Shown: positions 60,150 to 64,000 of the stretch, in pieces
Layout: each line of letters opens with the position of its first letter
How positions within the stretch are numbered: the first letter of the stretch is position 1
Notes under the pieces: generated by a model
The model's database searches: none
Seen by the model: only the letters and a program-made list of their open reading frames with translations
Told to the model about the DNA's origin: nothing
Position numbers and translations under genes: made by a program
Source of the DNA: Ashinkailepas kermadecensis
Lineage: Eukaryota; Arthropoda; Thecostraca; Neolepadidae
DNA: 64,000 nt
Assembly: GCA_034440615.1 (NCBI GenBank)
Contig: JAOTOM010005056.1
Span: 586,001-650,000 of the forward strand
Direction: 5' to 3'

Positions 60150-60365
60150 TCGAGAGACAGTGCCGGACAGTCAGCAGGGAGCGCCCGACGGTCGGCACGG
60201 AGCGCCCGGCGGTCGGCAGGGAGCGCCCGACGGTCGGGAGACTGCGCCCGACGGTTTGCAGAAAGTGCTCGACGGTCGGCAGGAAGTGCCCAATGGTCGG
60301 AAGACTGTGCCGGACGGTCGGGAAATAGTGCCGAACACTCGTAACGAGTTGCCCTACGGTCGGAG
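60150..60365 (+). repeat. 21-bp minisatellite (CGCCCGACGGTCGG type)
   Basis: About ten units have the pattern GGGAGCGCCCGACGGTCGGCA. Because 21 is a multiple of three, frames are open on both strands at once (87-132 codons); these are repeat products. Confidence 0.9.
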
Positions 60366-60867
60366 GCAGTGTCAATACATTCCGATACCAGAGGATCTCA
60401 CGTGAGTTTTCGCCAGTTGGCTGGTTGGTGTGATTGGCACAATCATCATGATACCCAGGCATTGCCAATGCTGTACTGGACAGCGGAACGACAAGAGGCG
60501 GCTTTACAGCGGCTTCTTGCTCCCAGGTCACGTGGGGTCAGTAGCAAGATATGGCGAACAGACCTGGCATAATGATCAGCATATATTAGGAGTTATCAGT
60601 AATTGTAACTATCAGAACACTTTCAATGACACAATAGTTTTTACCCGCGACGCTGCTGAAATGAAAAGAATTAAAGTTGCAAATATTAACAAATAACAAT
60701 ACGTTTACCGGTTCACATGGAGACTGAACTGAAATCTACGACCTCAATGCCTGGATGCCAGAGTACAAAATTAGCGCTACGGTTAAATTATCGAGAGGTA
60801 CGGTTAAACCTCTTTCCGGGACAACAGGAAGTGCAATTACAACAAAACCATACTTCATAGATGTCGA
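60366..60867. other. No recognisable gene
   Basis: Short frames at 60369-60572 and 60430-60696 have no recognisable domain. Confidence 0.3.
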
Positions 60868-61066
60868 CAGAGGCGCTGCAGCCAAGGTGGGGGGGGGGGG
60901 CACCTCCTCCCCTTAGCACCCAAAATACACTGGATCAAACTATAAATTTTCGACTTTCACCACAAAACACCCTGAATTTTCGGCGCGCTTCGCGCACCTA
61001 AAGCTCTGGTTTTTTCAACATTTTTTGGGGGTCGGCCCCCTTAGGAAAACCCCGGCTGCGCCCCTG
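60868..61066. mobile_element. Short hAT-like element (family D) with 8-bp target duplication
   Basis: This 199-bp element begins CAGAGGCGCTGCAGCC and ends GGCTGCGCCCCTG, which read inverted is CAGGGGCGCAGCC. It is flanked by GATGTCGA (60860-60867) and GATGTCAA (61067-61074), an 8-bp duplication with one mismatch. There is a G-run near the left end and no coding capacity. The structure fits a hAT MITE. Confidence 0.7.
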
Positions 61067-63315
61067 GATGTCAATCAATTTCCACACCAACATCTATACC
61101 TGATACCCCTGGCATGCTGAGACCGCCGAAACAATAAATATTGGCACTAAGCACATGGGTAAGACGCCAATGCACCGACTGACTTGTTTGATTGTCACAT
61201 ACGAGAGTATTGGTTGGGGAATATACTATTGTTTAAGTGAAATGATACCGGAAAACTCTTCGTCTTCCTCGTTTTCTGTCTAAACAACAATTGGTTCTTG
61301 CTGCGAAAGCGAAAAACTAACAACTGACTGAAACTAATTGCTTATTAGCATTAAATGATGCATGAGAAGCGTTTTAAGCTCATATCTGGAATATGCTAGC
61401 ACAAAACAAAAATGGCATCATTCACACTTTAAAGGATCTTGAGCGACCTGGCAGTGCGCAAATTGCCGCTGTAAAACCGCCGAAGGACTCGTCCCGCACA
61501 GTTCTTACCAGCCCTCCCTCCCCTGCCCTAATTGAACGACGTTAACAACTTGAACTAGGGCGCCCGTGCAGTTAGGCAGCGGTTAGCGCACGCCTGTTGC
61601 ATGCATCACCCGTCGCCGGCCCTCCGGGCAAATACTGACGTCACCAGACATGGCTTTGCTCCTCGCAGCAACAGATGTCGGCCTTGGCCCATTTCCTACG
61701 CTCGCTGGGATGGTTGGACGGTGTTGCCGCACAGGACTGCCTGTCCGGCTGGCAGTTTACGGTTAGTGGGCATCGGCCAAACCCGGCCACTTGGCACACA
61801 CTCAGTTACTCCGCAGAAGACGAATCATGGTGTCTGTGTTGTACTAATAGGCAAATTATATGCAGTGTTTTCGCATCAGTGTAATCAATGCCATATTTGC
61901 TATGTTCGCTACGTATATTTCATAGGGATGTAGACTTCCATAGGGCAGGTCAGAGGTGGATACAGGGGTCAAAGGGGCCGTTCACTACCTCCTGCCCCAA
62001 GAAGTCGTTTTCCCGACGCTATACTGCCATATGGCCATCTTACGCTATCATGGCATTTTCTCATTGGTGTGACATGCCACACCGATATTTCAAAGCCAGA
62101 TTGGCATAATATTATGCCCACCCGAAGTTGAGCACAAATTCAGAGCGCACTTCTTCCATCCCCCCACCCCCCTCCCCCGTTAAACACATTTGTCCTCAAC
62201 GAACTCAACGAAAGAAAACTTTCAAGCCTTATCCACACTCACTTGTTCTGGAACACTCTTGATTCACCTTACTAACGCTTTTCCCTGTCCACCACTGTTG
62301 CTTTTTATCCATTCCACCACTGCTCTTTCATATCATGGAAAGCCAGTGAAACGTTTTTAGTTATATGTGTAACAGAAAGTTTATTAGCGCGGCAGTACAA
62401 TGAATATTAACATTTATTTATTACCTGCATGGCTGTCAATGTAGCTCCAACCCTGATGCACCATTTTCTTTGTTGATGGAAAGGATGCTCGCTGATTTCG
62501 AACTCTGGTGAAAAGTTCAAGAATCTGTGCTTTGTTGAAGTCATCCGAGATCAATCGATGCCATTGAGCTCGGTTGACCTTGAAAAGATCATCGATGAGA
62601 CGATGGTGTCAGACATCAGCTTTAATCACTTAAAGGGATTTAAATCACCATGAGGATATTAAGTGTTGCAAAACAGACAAGAACGAACTACGAGTTCATG
62701 AAAGAAAAGAGTACGAAGCGTGCTTCCTGAAATAACGTTGCCAGCTCATGAGTGTGACGTGACCCGGCAATTTTTAACAGAAGATCCACAAATCACTATT
62801 CGGAATGGTCGGCTTAAGAAAGGTGCTTTGGGACGACACCGACTCCTCGAACGGCTAGAATTTACTGCTCACGAAACACGTCTCTATCGCTTACATTTCG
62901 CATTTTCCTTTTTATACTTTTTTACTTTTCCTCTTCGCTCGACTGATTTCCTTAATGTCCATAATATGAAAATTTTGCGCTGATCGAAATTAGTACCCGA
63001 AGTTTATTTTATTTGGAGCAAGAGCATACTTACTCACGCGCAAAGGGAGTAAGGGGCGTTTGGACGTCCCTCAAACTTTTGTGGAATAATTCGGAACAGA
63101 AACTGCTTGGTACACTGAAATTGTACTACCTTTCTAGGCATTCATCCTGTGCATTAGGTTAATGAATATTTACTTCTTTCTAGTACACTACTTCGAATCA
63201 TCTGTCTGTTTGTAAATATCTTCATTCTTTCGGGCGTCACACGAGTTATTACTTCTGTCTGGAATTCATATCCAGATTCAGTACTACGCGAAGTACTGCC
63301 ACCGATCCTACTATA
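61067..63315. other. No confidently recognised gene
   Basis: A weak tRNA-like start (GCAGCGGTTAGCGCACGCC, about 61577) lacks a box B. CAGAGGTGGATACAGGGGTC lies at about 61954. Frames at 61601-61933 and 62720-62983 have no recognisable domain. Confidence 0.35.
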
Positions 63316-64000
63316 ATGCTTGCTAGCATTGGCAAGCTCACCATCCGTGGTCGGTCGTATTTACAGCATATGGGTAACATACGGGTATCTGGGAAGGGCT
63401 GATAATTTGCTCAATGGCAATCTTAAGCTGCGTAAGCTGCTTCACCCGGAGAACACTCCGGTTTATTTTCTTTATTCTATCGCTTTGTCTGTATGCGTCT
63501 GGACAACGTTGTGGTGGCGACGCAGCTTTACAAATGAATCTGATAGAGCGTCGATGAACTCTATGCTGAGCTCTTCTACGCTTCCGCGCTTCGATGCCAA
63601 AGTTTTCCTGTCGGCGTCAGGAAGAATCAGTCCCCTCGATGGTGATGCCTTCATCGTCTTGTCCCACACTCCGCATCCGTACTATTTCATTCCAATGTCC
63701 ATCCCATCTCAACATTCATGTCCTTCATCTGGCCTTGCAACACCAACTCTCCCTACTATGAGCAGGTAGGATAACTTCCCCGGTCCTACCCGCCAGCTCA
63801 GTTTTATCGGGGTAGTCGCGTCCCCTCGGCCCGTCCCCCGGGGTTGACGAAGTCCTGGAGGTTGAGGTCCCCCGATGCATGGTGCTACTTGTGACGATGG
63901 ACCAACACGCCTCTTTGGTCCCGATATCACGGATAGGCGTGCGGGCCCATCGGGCCCCATACGGGCCAAGTGACAGGTCGCCTGGGGCTGGGGGTCTGGT
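63316..64000. other. Possible coding remnant and GC-rich end, unidentified
   Basis: Frames are open on both strands at 63320-63769. The minus frame 63669-63472 reads KRGSVEELSIEFIDALSDSF, of balanced composition and free of repeats, so it could be a retroelement or gene remnant, but I do not recognise it. From about 63770 to the window end the sequence is G/C-rich (CGTCCCCCGGGGTTGACG) and may be the untranslated end of a retroelement running out of the window. Confidence 0.2.

Noticed and set aside
61577..61640. tRNA gene or SINE head
   Set aside because: A box A-like start is present but no box B at the expected distance and no stem pairing.

Overview
This window looks like a repeat-dominated piece of a eukaryotic nuclear genome, most likely an arthropod (a chelicerate or crustacean is my guess, not shown). 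Three things support that: TTAGG-type repeat blocks (about 1.16-1.35 kb, and scattered at 41.1-41.7 kb); remnants of Penelope-like, BEL/Pao and LINE retroelements plus TIR DNA transposons; and many tRNA-derived (SINE-like) heads and simple repeats. I found no intact host gene. Every recognisable coding stretch is a broken mobile-element gene.

Layout. 0-2 kb: TTAGG-associated fold-back repeats. 3.8-4.7 kb: a 16-bp minisatellite with a conserved flank; an inverted copy of the same block lies at 16.46-17.33 kb. 6.5-7 kb: GA repeats. 9.1-10.4 kb: a degenerate G/C-rich array with a tRNA-like insert. 10.68-10.98 kb: a short hAT-like element with a perfect 8-bp target duplication. 11.35-11.78 kb: LINE RNase H tail. 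14.13-15.01 kb: a TIR element at a TA. 17.9-18.5 kb: a 35-bp satellite. 22.3-23.7 kb: two tRNA-like heads around a decayed transposase-like gene. 24.07-27.3 kb: a 205-bp-arm palindrome directly upstream of a decayed Penelope-like element. 27.4-30.9 kb: GA, GACAGA and TA microsatellites, with a 2.48-kb DNA transposon inserted inside the TA tract. 31.3-33.7 kb: a BEL/Pao remnant lacking its reverse transcriptase and RNase H. 34.8-35.2 kb: a 62-bp satellite. 36-40.8 kb and 49.2-57.6 kb: two large composite blocks sharing the same order of parts. 46.1-48.65 kb: satellites of 41, 52 and 60 bp. 58.4-60.4 kb: very GC-rich 65-bp and 21-bp minisatellites. 60.87-61.07 kb: another short hAT-like element.

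The most unusual structure is the 8.4-kb block at 49,210-57,636. Both ends carry the same terminal motif and it is flanked by a perfect 8-bp direct repeat (GCTGCATG), which makes the whole block look like one giant non-autonomous hAT-like element. Its interior is a nested element, an inverted duplication and several kilobases of a roughly 21-bp minisatellite with a 989-bp higher-order period. A second, rearranged relative with the same internal order lies in the opposite orientation at about 36-40.76 kb. At least four short-TIR families (called A to D here) share a related end, CAGTGGCG or close to it.

Long open frames inside the minisatellites (up to 600 codons at 58.3-60.1 kb) are by-products of stop-free repeat units and are not called as genes. 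All family assignments come from reading motifs by eye; no database search was possible.
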